Shown in pieces: positions 1-6,323 of a stretch of 7,004 nt of DNA (within the stretch, counting starts at the first letter, position 1; each line of letters begins with the position of its first letter). The position numbers and the translations under genes are program-made. The stretch covers positions 1-7,004 of the forward strand of contig JAPLPA010000546.1 in NCBI GenBank assembly GCA_026400415.1, written 5' to 3'. The DNA comes from Afipia sp. (GTDB taxonomy: Bacteria > Pseudomonadota > Alphaproteobacteria > Rhizobiales > Xanthobacteraceae). Below the pieces are notes generated by a model. It was given only the letters and a program-made list of their open reading frames with translations, did no database searches and was not told where the DNA came from.

Positions 1-460
1 CTGCGGGCAGGCCCCCCCGCAGGTTCAAAAGCCACTCTCCCCAAACTCTAACGCCCTTATTAAAGGCCACGTGATTTCTCCAGAGAGCAACTCGGTCGCC
101 TTGAAGTTTGAGCGTGTAAGCCCGCGTTGTTTTTTCGGCCATGGGTGGTGATCCTGTGAAACAGGCGAGAGTGGAAATGCGTTTGGCAATCGTAACCCCG
201 GGGTGTGGTCGCCCGCAAACGTCCAGCAAATGCTTCGCAGTGGCTATTGGGGTTTGAAAAACGTGAATCCCGGACGCCCACATGTCATATTTTGGTGGGA
301 CTCTGCTGGTAGATTGTTAGGCATAGTGCCTCGCCGGCCAGAGCCGAGCACTGGTCCAGCCGTCTGCGGCCGCACGAACCCCTTTGGCCCGCAGTCATTA
401 TTGACGTTGCCCACATAAACTCATGACTTAATCCCTTGGCCGCGTTATGGTTGACCGCCA
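1..460. other. 460-bp leader with no supportable gene
   Basis: I see no recognisable gene here. One forward frame is open from base 2 to a TGA near 149-151 and could be the last ~49 codons of an upstream gene, but its translation matches nothing I know. The weak frames at 203-418 (+, GTG start) and 60-281 (-) have no ribosome site and no family signature. Small symmetric elements are present: a 7-bp stem pairing 1-7 with 16-22 around a C-rich loop, and CCTGT-GAA-ACAGG at 153-165. The only promoter-like hexamer close to the first gene is TTGACG at 401-406. It has no good -10 at 16-18 nt; CTTAAT at 427-432 is 20 nt away. The stretch probably carries the promoter of the sigma factor operon. Confidence 0.5.
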
Positions 461-1048
461 ATGAATACGATCACCCGTCTAATACCACTACTTCGCGGCA
501 CTGGGCATCCAGACGCCAAACGGGATGCCTACTGCCTTCTATTGCCCACAGTCCTTCAGGCTGTCCGAAGAAAAGCTTGGACACAGACTGAAAAAGCGGA
601 CTCTGATGAGATTGCGCACGACGTACTAGCCGACTTTCTCCTGCGTGCCCAAATCGGCGGATGGAAGCGTCTAGAGAATCGTAGCGACGTCGAACAAATC
701 CTCGCGTGCAAAGCCCTCGATATTCTCATCGCACGGCGACGAAGAACCTCTGCTTGCAAACGTGGCGGCAACGTCTTAACTCACTCAATTGGTGAAGACG
801 CGACCCTAAACGAGCTTTCCACAGAGCAAATAGCAGCGATTGACAAGACTGAGGTCACTGAGGCGATTGATGCGGTATACGAGCATGCTCCCTCCGAACT
901 ACACCGCAAACTGCTTGACCTCCTTTTGCATGGAAATACGCAAAAAGAATGCGCTGATGCGTTGCGGGTCACGATACGGACGGTTCAGCGTAAGCTCGCT
1001 GAAATTAAAGATTACTGCTTAGAATGCAAGGACATCCGCGATGATTAG
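461..1048 (+). CDS. ECF-type RNA polymerase sigma factor (sigma-70 family)
   Basis: This is a 195-residue protein, normal length for an ECF sigma factor, which directs RNA polymerase core to a specific promoter set. Residues about 24-100 look like region 2: the acidic helix DEIAHDVLADFL (49-60) is the core-binding segment, followed by WKRLENRSDVEQIL and the very basic ARRRR..KRGG stretch (91-103), which resembles planctomycete ECF factors. Residues about 130-186 are region 4, with a helix-turn-helix (about 158-183) containing TQKECADALRVTIRTVQRKL for the -35 element. No anti-sigma-type gene is visible. The ATG at 461 is the first possible start, because an in-frame TGA lies at 452-454; there is no convincing Shine-Dalgarno before it. 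The gene overlaps the kinase gene by 8 nt, so the two are surely co-transcribed. Family assignment is confident from sequence style; the target promoters are unknown. Confidence 0.88.
   Translation: MNTITRLIPLLRGTGHPDAKRDAYCLLLPTVLQAVRRKAWTQTEKADSDEIAHDVLADFLLRAQIGGWKRLENRSDVEQILACKALDILIARRRRTSACKRGGNVLTHSIGEDATLNELSTEQIAAIDKTEVTEAIDAVYEHAPSELHRKLLDLLLHGNTQKECADALRVTIRTVQRKLAEIKDYCLECKDIRDD
1028..1032 (+). promoter_or_regulatory. Ribosome binding site of the kinase-STAND gene
   Basis: AAGGA lies 8 nt before the ATG at 1041, inside the end of the sigma factor gene. It supports this start and translation coupled to the sigma factor. Confidence 0.6.
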
Positions 1049-4000
1049 TGACGACGTAGAACTTGACCGTGCGTACGCGCAAGCCAGTTTTCCGAAGGAC
1101 ATATACGGTTTTCTTAAGAATCAAGAGCTAGCCTCATCCCTTACGGACCATGCTGCCGCGTTTCTTTTGCAAATCTATTGCGACCACACATATGGGGAAA
1201 TTCTGACAACCCGCGACGCGCCGCGATACGACTTTGTCGAGCGGATTAATGAAACGGATTACAACTCCGTCTACAAGGTGCGGGACAACGAGACGGATTG
1301 TTTGTATGTCCTAAAAATTGCTAACCCCCAACACCGCGAGGAGGCAAAGAAGTTACTCAATAACGAACGCACAAAATATGAGGCCGTTACTTCGCCGCAC
1401 GTAGTCAAATGCCACTCCTTTAATTACACGCGCAAGGACGGCAGAGACTTTCTGTTCTATCTCGTGCTAAACCTAGTTGAGGGAACAGACTTAAGCCAGA
1501 CATTAAAAACACAAGCCGGAAGCAAATGGGAATACCCACGCGCTGCCGCGCTAGCTCGAGACATCGCACGCGGCTTAGCTGACCTGCACAGTCGATGTAT
1601 TGTGCACAGAGATGTTAAGCCGGCGAACATCGTCGTCTCCCCCGACGGAAGGGCTACGCTTGTCGACCTAGGCATAGCCGCTGATGTCACGCGTGCACCC
1701 GATCCAGCAGGGACGGAGGGGTACTTATCGCCCGAACAGTCTCAGGGAAACGATGCGCTGTTGCCCAGCGATGTATTTTCATTCGGCCTCGTGTTGTGGG
1801 AGGTGCTCGTTGGCGTGCCCTACTTTGCAACCCGCGGGCGTGCCTACTTAAAAGATATCCAGCTACACCATGACCCAAAATCTCTTCATAGCTATCGGGC
1901 AGACGCCCCTGAGGCACTGCACACACTTGTCACTAAATGCCTGCTGCGCCGGCCTGAGAGTCGGCCTAAAGCAAGAGAAATCGTCAAGAGTCTTGACGAT
2001 TATCTCGCCTCACATGGACCTGTGCTCGATGATTTATGCACCTATGCCGATCGTTCCAGATATTTTGCAGCCCAATGCGCCGACGTATTTGGCGAGCTTG
2101 CGGCACTAGTCGACGACTGGTACTGCAGTGCAGGGTCGGCGAATCGAGTTCTTGCAATAACCGGCCATCCAGGAGATGGGAAGAGCTACTTCGTCTCTTG
2201 GTGGACAAGAAAACACGCACCAGAGTCGGCTGTTCTTGTGTGGCTGTGCAACGGTGGGCGAAGTGACAATAACCGAGAATCTTCTTGCAATCCTTCGCGA
2301 TTTGTGGCCCAGTTGATCAGAGAACTCTCGCATCACATTCCCGGCTATCCCGGCTCCGTTACATTTGATCGGCAGTTTCTTGAGCAGCAACCACTCGATG
2401 CGTTAGCCCGATACGTAACCACGCCGCTGAACTTGTTGCCCCCGTCGACTTCACAGCGGACGTTAGTCATCGCGATTGACGGCATCGAGGCAGCCGGGAA
2501 CTTGTCATTTGCGCACGGAATATCTATGGCGAACGTTCTGCAGCTACTAGTCGAGCAGCTGCCTGCCTATTGTCGTCTTCTGGTTACATGTCGCCCGGGA
2601 GACGGCGTTTTGGCGAACTTGACCGAGGCCCCGGTGACGATCACCTTGAGTGGAGAACACAGGAGTCTTGTTAGGCACGCCAGCATCGAGTTGTGCAACC
2701 ATTACCTAGAGACAAACACGCAGTTTCGCGACCAAGTCGAGGCGTACACCCAAAAGCAAAGCTTCGGAGCTCCGCTTGAGAGAGAGCGGCTTGAGTCGTT
2801 TATGCAATCTAACCTCGCATCTGCTGTGCAGCTCCGCGATCAGAACCTGCAAAGCACCAGAGAATGGTGCGAGGATGTAGCCGCAGGCAGGGTTAGCGAG
2901 CTGCTGACCGCCACTTACACGGGCGACACCGAAGCAAAAACGTTTCGGTCGTTTCTCGAGGGGCGTGCCGTCAAACAACCGGACGCATACGGAGTTCTTT
3001 TCGCAGCTTTATGCGCCGCGACGGGGCCGATCCCCGAGGAGCTGCTGGAATTTGCGGTGCCGGACTGGCCCCATAGGTATCGGGACGTAACTGGGCTCAT
3101 CACGGTGACACCTGGTGTTTGGTGGGAACATGAATCGTATCGAGAGCTCGCGCTCAAGTGTCAGTTGAGGATACGCATCGATGTTTACGCCGGACACGAG
3201 GCCCTTGCGAAGGCATGTCGCCGCGTTTTGAGCGAGCCAGGGGTATTCGCTGCGAACTGCCGCCCTTATGCACTGGAGCACTACGGATACCATCTGCTCG
3301 GGTGCCGCGATCAAGACAGTTACCGGCGTTGGCTACTTGGTGAAGAACGCACTAAGGCAATGAGCGGCAATGAAAACATAGCCGATGCTGCGGTGGCAAA
3401 AGAATACGCGTTTCTGAAGGAGACGAAACGCACCCATTTCCTACTCGAACACGATGACGTGTTAAAAGCGTTTATTGAATCCGGCGTACGATGGCTTGCG
3501 CGAACGCTTGCCCGTCAAATTGAAATGATACCACGAGATCTTACGCAAGATTTCATTGAGGTGCTTACAGAGGTAGTGGCGAACATCGCCGAGTCAAACA
3601 AGAAGCTCTTGGTGTTCGGCGCGGAGACTGAATGTTGTATTGGCGTGTCGCCATTGGAGGAAACGGATTACAATACATTTATTATGGACCCACTGTGGGA
3701 GCATCCGGTGCATGTGCAGCTAATGAGAGCTCAACGCCGGCAAGCAAAGAAGGTATTGCTCATCTATGCGGATTTGTACCTTCGACTGACAGGCAGGCAT
3801 GCGCCCGCTAGCATTTCCGATGATACAAGGGAAGTGATGCAGCGGAACGGCTACGGCCCGATGTTCATTGACTGGGTACAAGCGGATCTTAAACAGCAGC
3901 TGTTTGATCCGGCGCCTAGCCTCGCGTGGGTGCACACATATGTTGACCTCATGCATAAGGAGTTTATTTTCCCCGCGACCGACGATTGTGCGACCCCCTC

Positions 4001-4271
4001 CGCTGAACGTGAAGCCGGCGCGGTAGACTTGTGCGAAGATTCAAGTGTCAACGCTCTGCTGCACATGCTTTTTCTGATGGGCATTGGCTGGACGCCAGAC
4101 AGCGACTCGAAGTCACAGTGGGCAATCTGTCAATGGACCGAACTCGCGGCCATGCCGGGTATCGAGAGCAAATCGCAATCGAGTGCTTTGGAGGCTTGCG
4201 GCGGCCTAGATGCCGTGGATGCGGTGGCTCCAGCGACGGACCGGAAACAGGCCCGTATAAGGTCGTTGTGA
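1041..4271 (+). CDS. Ser/Thr protein kinase fused to a STAND/NACHT-like P-loop ATPase
   Basis: A 1076-residue multidomain signalling protein, likely cytoplasmic since no signal peptide or full-length membrane helix is seen. Residues about 64-320 are a Hanks-type kinase: VAIK-type lysine K92, helix-C candidate E109, catalytic loop HRDVKPAN (189-196), DLG in place of DFG (209-211), and GTEGYLSPEQ (224-233). The glycine-rich loop is degenerate (INETDYNSV, 69-77). Residues about 365-530 are a P-loop ATPase: Walker A GHPGDGKS (375-382), Walker B TLVIAID (474-480), and LLVTCRP (513-519), the sensor-1-like strand typical of STAND ATPases. Residues about 640-705 look like the winged helix after the STAND ATPase, ending in WWEHESYREL; YALEHYGYHLL (743-753) fits the helical segment that follows in NACHT/WD40-type proteins. 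No WD40 or TPR repeats are evident and residues about 770-1076 are unassigned. The gene overlaps the sigma factor gene, suggesting kinase and sigma factor act together (inference). Confidence 0.87.
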   Translation: MISDDVELDRAYAQASFPKDIYGFLKNQELASSLTDHAAAFLLQIYCDHTYGEILTTRDAPRYDFVERINETDYNSVYKVRDNETDCLYVLKIANPQHREEAKKLLNNERTKYEAVTSPHVVKCHSFNYTRKDGRDFLFYLVLNLVEGTDLSQTLKTQAGSKWEYPRAAALARDIARGLADLHSRCIVHRDVKPANIVVSPDGRATLVDLGIAADVTRAPDPAGTEGYLSPEQSQGNDALLPSDVFSFGLVLWEVLVGVPYFATRGRAYLKDIQLHHDPKSLHSYRADAPEALHTLVTKCLLRRPESRPKAREIVKSLDDYLASHGPVLDDLCTYADRSRYFAAQCADVFGELAALVDDWYCSAGSANRVLAITGHPGDGKSYFVSWWTRKHAPESAVLVWLCNGGRSDNNRESSCNPSRFVAQLIRELSHHIPGYPGSVTFDRQFLEQQPLDALARYVTTPLNLLPPSTSQRTLVIAIDGIEAAGNLSFAHGISMANVLQLLVEQLPAYCRLLVTCRPGDGVLANLTEAPVTITLSGEHRSLVRHASIELCNHYLETNTQFRDQVEAYTQKQSFGAPLERERLESFMQSNLASAVQLRDQNLQSTREWCEDVAAGRVSELLTATYTGDTEAKTFRSFLEGRAVKQPDAYGVLFAALCAATGPIPEELLEFAVPDWPHRYRDVTGLITVTPGVWWEHESYRELALKCQLRIRIDVYAGHEALAKACRRVLSEPGVFAANCRPYALEHYGYHLLGCRDQDSYRRWLLGEERTKAMSGNENIADAAVAKEYAFLKETKRTHFLLEHDDVLKAFIESGVRWLARTLARQIEMIPRDLTQDFIEVLTEVVANIAESNKKLLVFGAETECCIGVSPLEETDYNTFIMDPLWEHPVHVQLMRAQRRQAKKVLLIYADLYLRLTGRHAPASISDDTREVMQRNGYGPMFIDWVQADLKQQLFDPAPSLAWVHTYVDLMHKEFIFPATDDCATPSAEREAGAVDLCEDSSVNALLHMLFLMGIGWTPDSDSKSQWAICQWTELAAMPGIESKSQSSALEACGGLDAVDAVAPATDRKQARIRSL

Positions 4272-4304
4272 GGCTTGCAACGCTTTTCCTGCCTAGCGGT
4301 ACGT

Positions 4305-4334
4305 CGCCCGGCGGCTCTTCGTCGGAACCGGGCG
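4305..4334. repeat. Short GC-rich inverted repeat after the kinase gene
   Basis: Arms CGCCCGG and CCGGGCG (7 bp, perfect) enclose a 16-nt loop. The position fits the end of the sigma-kinase transcript, but the lack of a T-tract means an intrinsic terminator is only one reading. Confidence 0.35.
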
Positions 4335-4461
4335 AGCGCACCTAGGAGCGCCGGGCCCGCCAAGGCCGTGTTCTTGGTTGGCCAGCCCTGTGTCGTGTTC
4401 CATCAGCGTTCCGCGGTGATCCCTATGCCCGACCATGGTGTTGTGCACGAGATCCGCCGTT

Positions 4462-4474
4462 GCGACATAGTCGC
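4462..4474. promoter_or_regulatory. Small palindrome before the small ORF
   Basis: GCGAC-ATA-GTCGC has perfect 5-bp arms and ends 3 nt before the AGGAG ribosome site. It could be an operator half-site pair or a small hairpin affecting translation. Arms this short occur by chance, so the call is tentative. Confidence 0.25.
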
Positions 4475-4477
4475 GTC

Positions 4478-4482
4478 AGGAG
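4478..4482 (+). promoter_or_regulatory. Ribosome binding site of the small ORF (ATG start)
   Basis: AGGAG lies 6 nt before the ATG at 4489, a good sequence at a good distance. A competing and even closer-to-consensus site, GGAGGA at 4535-4540, lies 8 nt before an in-frame TTG at 4549. Confidence 0.5.
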
Positions 4483-4488
4483 TGAGCG

Positions 4489-4698
4489 ATGAGACATAGA
4501 CATACAAACCGAGTACCCAGATCCAATCATCGTTGGAGGAAGTTTCTCTTGAAAAGCCACCTTGCCACCGAACTCGAGCTGATTAAGGCAAGGCTGGAGG
4601 CGTTGGGAGGCGGCCAGGGAAATTCGACCGACTTCGACACAAATGGCCTGAAGGACGCAGGCGACCAAGGGGGCTCTTCTGAAGAAGGCGGCCCATGA
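4489..4698 (+). CDS. Small hypothetical protein coupled to the GIY-YIG nuclease gene
   Basis: I do not recognise this 69-residue protein. Its first 20 residues are very basic (Arg/His-rich). Residues about 22-39 could form a charged amphipathic helix (LATELELIKARLEAL), and the rest is Gly/Asp/Glu/Ser-rich and probably disordered. Two starts are plausible: ATG 4489 with AGGAG at 6 nt, or TTG 4549 with the near-consensus GGAGGA at 8 nt. The TTG start would give 49 residues lacking the odd basic head. Either way the stop overlaps the next start in the sequence ATGA (4695-4698), the classic layout of translational coupling, which is the main argument that it is translated. It may be a leader that controls translation of the nuclease, a partner protein, or a small regulator; the sequence does not decide. 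Confidence 0.5.
   Translation: MRHRHTNRVPRSNHRWRKFLLKSHLATELELIKARLEALGGGQGNSTDFDTNGLKDAGDQGGSSEEGGP
4681..4688 (+). promoter_or_regulatory. Ribosome binding site of the GIY-YIG gene
   Basis: GAAGAAGG lies 6 nt before the ATG at 4695. It favours this start over the in-frame ATG at 4788, which has no good ribosome site. Confidence 0.5.
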
Positions 4699-6305
4699 AC
4701 GGCGGCCCTACGTCAGTTGGCGAGTCACAACTTGTCGCGCACGCTACTTATTTTTCCGTAACACTTCTCACAAAAGATACGTGTATCATGGCAGCTCCGA
4801 AATCTATCTCGTTGACAGGGCCGGATGGCGCCCTGCAGACGTTCAGTAGCTTGGCACAAGCCTGTACCGCTCTTGGCCAGCCATACAAGCAGGTCCACAA
4901 ACGCTTGCACTACCTCGGCTGGCCGCCGGAAAAGGCTCTGGGAATACAGCCGACCGTTCCGCGTAACAAACCGGTCACTATAGCCATACCTAACGGCAGG
5001 GTGCGGCACTTCGCTTCTGAGCGGGAAGCATCCCGCGCACTCGGGGTGCCGTATCTGGTTGCATATCGGCGACTCCGGCGTGGGTGGACGCCTGAACAAG
5101 CTTTTGAAATTGTCGCCGCCCCCAGAAGAGAGAGTCCGGCAGCAAAAGAAGTCGTTCTTACTGTCGGCGGGGAGACCCTTAGATGGCGGTCTTTGGCTCA
5201 GGCCGCCATCGCAAATGGCCTGATACGGTCCTCAGTCAAGGATCGCATCCGTCGCGGGTGGACACTGCCCCAAGCTCTTGGCCTTGAGAACTCTGGGCGG
5301 CCTCCTCACAAAATCGCAACCACGGTAACCGACAACGGTGTAACCAGAACATTTGAGTCGATCACGGAAGCGGCAAATGCATATCGATTTTCGGTTGATC
5401 TCGTAAATGCACGACTCCACACGCTGAAATGGACTGTCGAAGAAGCTCTCGGGATCGTGCTACGGCCAGGCTACAACGACCTTTGCTATGGACTCATCTA
5501 CATCATTACTCACACCGAAAGCGGCCGACAATACGTGGGGCAGACAAAAGAAGCGACCGTGGGAGACCGATGGGAACTGCACATCCTGGAGGCCTACAAG
5601 AATTCCAAGAAGACGGTGCGGCCCATCATCAAAGCGATACAGACCTATGGTCCCAACGCCTTCACGTACACCCGACTTGACAATGCACACTCCCACGCAG
5701 AGTTGAACGAAAAAGAGGTGTTCTGGATCGAAAGATTGAAAACACTCATGCCCAACGGTTTCAATGCCACTCGTGGCGGCCAGGGCCTTGAGTCCGGCAG
5801 GAGCGTCGAAGTGGGGGGCGTACGCTACAAAACACTTACCGCTGCCTCTGAGCAGCTTCGAGTACCTCTGTCGAGTGCATCTCGCTGGCTCAAGAAAGGA
5901 ACGCCCGAGCAAGCATTTGGACTGGAACCGAAGCCTAAGCGAAAGAGTTCACGGGGCCATGTTGTGGAATTCACGCATGAGGGGAAGAAGGACCGGTACG
6001 CTTCACTGAGAGCAGCAGCGGATGCACACGGGGTATCCGAGTCCAATCTGCAACGGCGACTGAAGGACAGCTGGTCGATACAGGAAGCACTGGAACTTGT
6101 AGAAAGACCCGGAGCCAAACAAAAGAAGCCCGTTAGAATTCGCCTTGACGGGGAAATGGTGACCTATGTTTCACGCGGTGCCGCTGCCAGAAGCCATGGG
6201 CTGTCCGTTCAAACGTTTCTAATTCGAATTCGCAGGGGCTGGTCAACTAGGCGTGCACTTCTTACGCCAGCCGGAAAACAAGGCCGCCGCATGAAGCAGA
6301 AGTGA
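4695..6305 (+). CDS. GIY-YIG endonuclease embedded in seven DNA-binding-like repeats
   Basis: A 536-residue protein. The catalytic GIY-YIG domain lies at about 264-362: LIY (267-269), YVG followed by QT (280-284), R292 and H296 in DRWELH, and metal-ligand candidate E341 in EKEVFWIE, then FNATRGGQG (356-364), a usual domain end. All expected catalytic positions look intact, so it should cut DNA. Four repeats precede the domain (about 36-89, 92-147, 151-203, 205-258) and three follow (about 369-413, 420-472, 478-527). Each has a beta-hairpin, a helix-turn-helix and a tail like RGWTPEQALGL. They resemble NUMOD1-type modules of homing endonucleases, but the identity is by eye. The likely role is a free-standing homing or mobile-element nuclease. 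ATG 4695 is chosen for its ribosome site and the ATGA overlap; ATG 4788, just before repeat 1, is possible and would remove 31 featureless residues. Confidence 0.85.
   Translation: MNGGPTSVGESQLVAHATYFSVTLLTKDTCIMAAPKSISLTGPDGALQTFSSLAQACTALGQPYKQVHKRLHYLGWPPEKALGIQPTVPRNKPVTIAIPNGRVRHFASEREASRALGVPYLVAYRRLRRGWTPEQAFEIVAAPRRESPAAKEVVLTVGGETLRWRSLAQAAIANGLIRSSVKDRIRRGWTLPQALGLENSGRPPHKIATTVTDNGVTRTFESITEAANAYRFSVDLVNARLHTLKWTVEEALGIVLRPGYNDLCYGLIYIITHTESGRQYVGQTKEATVGDRWELHILEAYKNSKKTVRPIIKAIQTYGPNAFTYTRLDNAHSHAELNEKEVFWIERLKTLMPNGFNATRGGQGLESGRSVEVGGVRYKTLTAASEQLRVPLSSASRWLKKGTPEQAFGLEPKPKRKSSRGHVVEFTHEGKKDRYASLRAAADAHGVSESNLQRRLKDSWSIQEALELVERPGAKQKKPVRIRLDGEMVTYVSRGAAARSHGLSVQTFLIRIRRGWSTRRALLTPAGKQGRRMKQK
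4776..4787. promoter_or_regulatory. Palindrome touching the alternative nuclease start
   Basis: GATAC-GT-GTATC (perfect 5-bp arms) ends directly before the ATG at 4788, at the end of an AT-richer patch from about 4748. If the gene has its own promoter and starts at 4788, this would be a natural operator position. No good -35/-10 pair could be found, so this is tentative. Confidence 0.2.
4800..5468 (+). repeat. N-terminal array of four beta-hairpin/HTH protein repeats
   Basis: Four modules of 54-59 residue period within the nuclease. Each opens with a strand-turn-strand (for example ISLTGPDGALQTF), then a SLAQA-like helix, a turn at LG/NG, a variable helix ending in RL or RI, and a closing GW-x-x-x-x-A-L/F tail. 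The closing tails are GWPPEKALGI, GWTPEQAFEI, GWTLPQALGL and KWTVEEALGI. The sequences have diverged at DNA level, so this is an old protein repeat and not a recent duplication. Confidence 0.75.
5484..5780 (+). other. GIY-YIG catalytic domain region
   Basis: This segment encodes the nuclease core. Motif order and spacing (LIY, then YVGQT 11 residues on, then R292/H296, then E341, then FNATRGG) match the family. It divides the repeat array 4:3. Confidence 0.8.
5799..6275 (+). repeat. C-terminal array of three beta-hairpin/HTH protein repeats
   Basis: Modules five to seven of the nuclease, at 52-56 residue period. Module five is shortened: its hairpin is brief (VEVGGVRYKTL) and the otherwise near-constant Trp is missing (KKGTPEQAFGL). 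Modules six and seven keep it (DSWSIQEALEL, RGWSTRRALLT). The protein ends in a basic tail after the last repeat. Confidence 0.72.
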
Positions 6306-6323
6306 TTTAGCGGTCCCGCACTC

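Larger units (their letters stand above)
4272..4488. other. GC-rich spacer between the two gene pairs
   Basis: I see no convincing gene. A TTG-started frame at 4275-4499 has no family signature, an arginine- and alanine-rich translation typical of GC-rich non-coding DNA, and no ribosome site. A 7-bp inverted repeat, CGCCCGG (4305-4311) with CCGGGCG (4328-4334), lies 33 nt after the kinase stop. It could form a stem but has no T-run, so calling it a terminator would be weak. A second symmetric element, GCGAC-ATA-GTCGC at 4462-4474, sits just before the ribosome site of the small ORF. Confidence 0.45.

Noticed and set aside
1..45. tRNA-like 3' end (GGTTCAAA followed by CTCTCCCCA)
   Set aside because: The bases flanking the loop do not form a T-stem, and no matching acceptor or anticodon arm can be made from the little sequence upstream.
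203..418. 71-codon forward frame with a GTG start
   Set aside because: No ribosome site, no family resemblance, and a composition like chance translation of non-coding DNA.
1250..3674. Identical 14-nt GAAACGGATTACAA at 1251 and about 3661, both encoding ETDYN
   Set aside because: The surroundings are unrelated and the two places lie in different domains, so chance in a 3.2-kb gene is the simplest reading.
4050..4088. Membrane segment near the kinase protein's C-terminus (residues 1004-1016)
   Set aside because: Only about 13 hydrophobic residues, containing His and Asn, too short for a membrane helix.
2106..4363. Several 75-100 codon frames on the minus strand opposite the kinase gene
   Set aside because: They are shadows of the long, well-supported forward gene and show no family signature.
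4275..4499. 74-codon frame starting with TTG right after the kinase gene
   Set aside because: No ribosome site and an Arg/Ala/Pro-rich translation of GC-rich spacer; overlap with the better supported small ORF gives it little weight.
4695..6305. Group I intron or intein hosting the GIY-YIG gene
   Set aside because: The flanks are not two halves of one gene or RNA, and no intein splicing motifs or intron core could be seen; a free-standing gene fits better.
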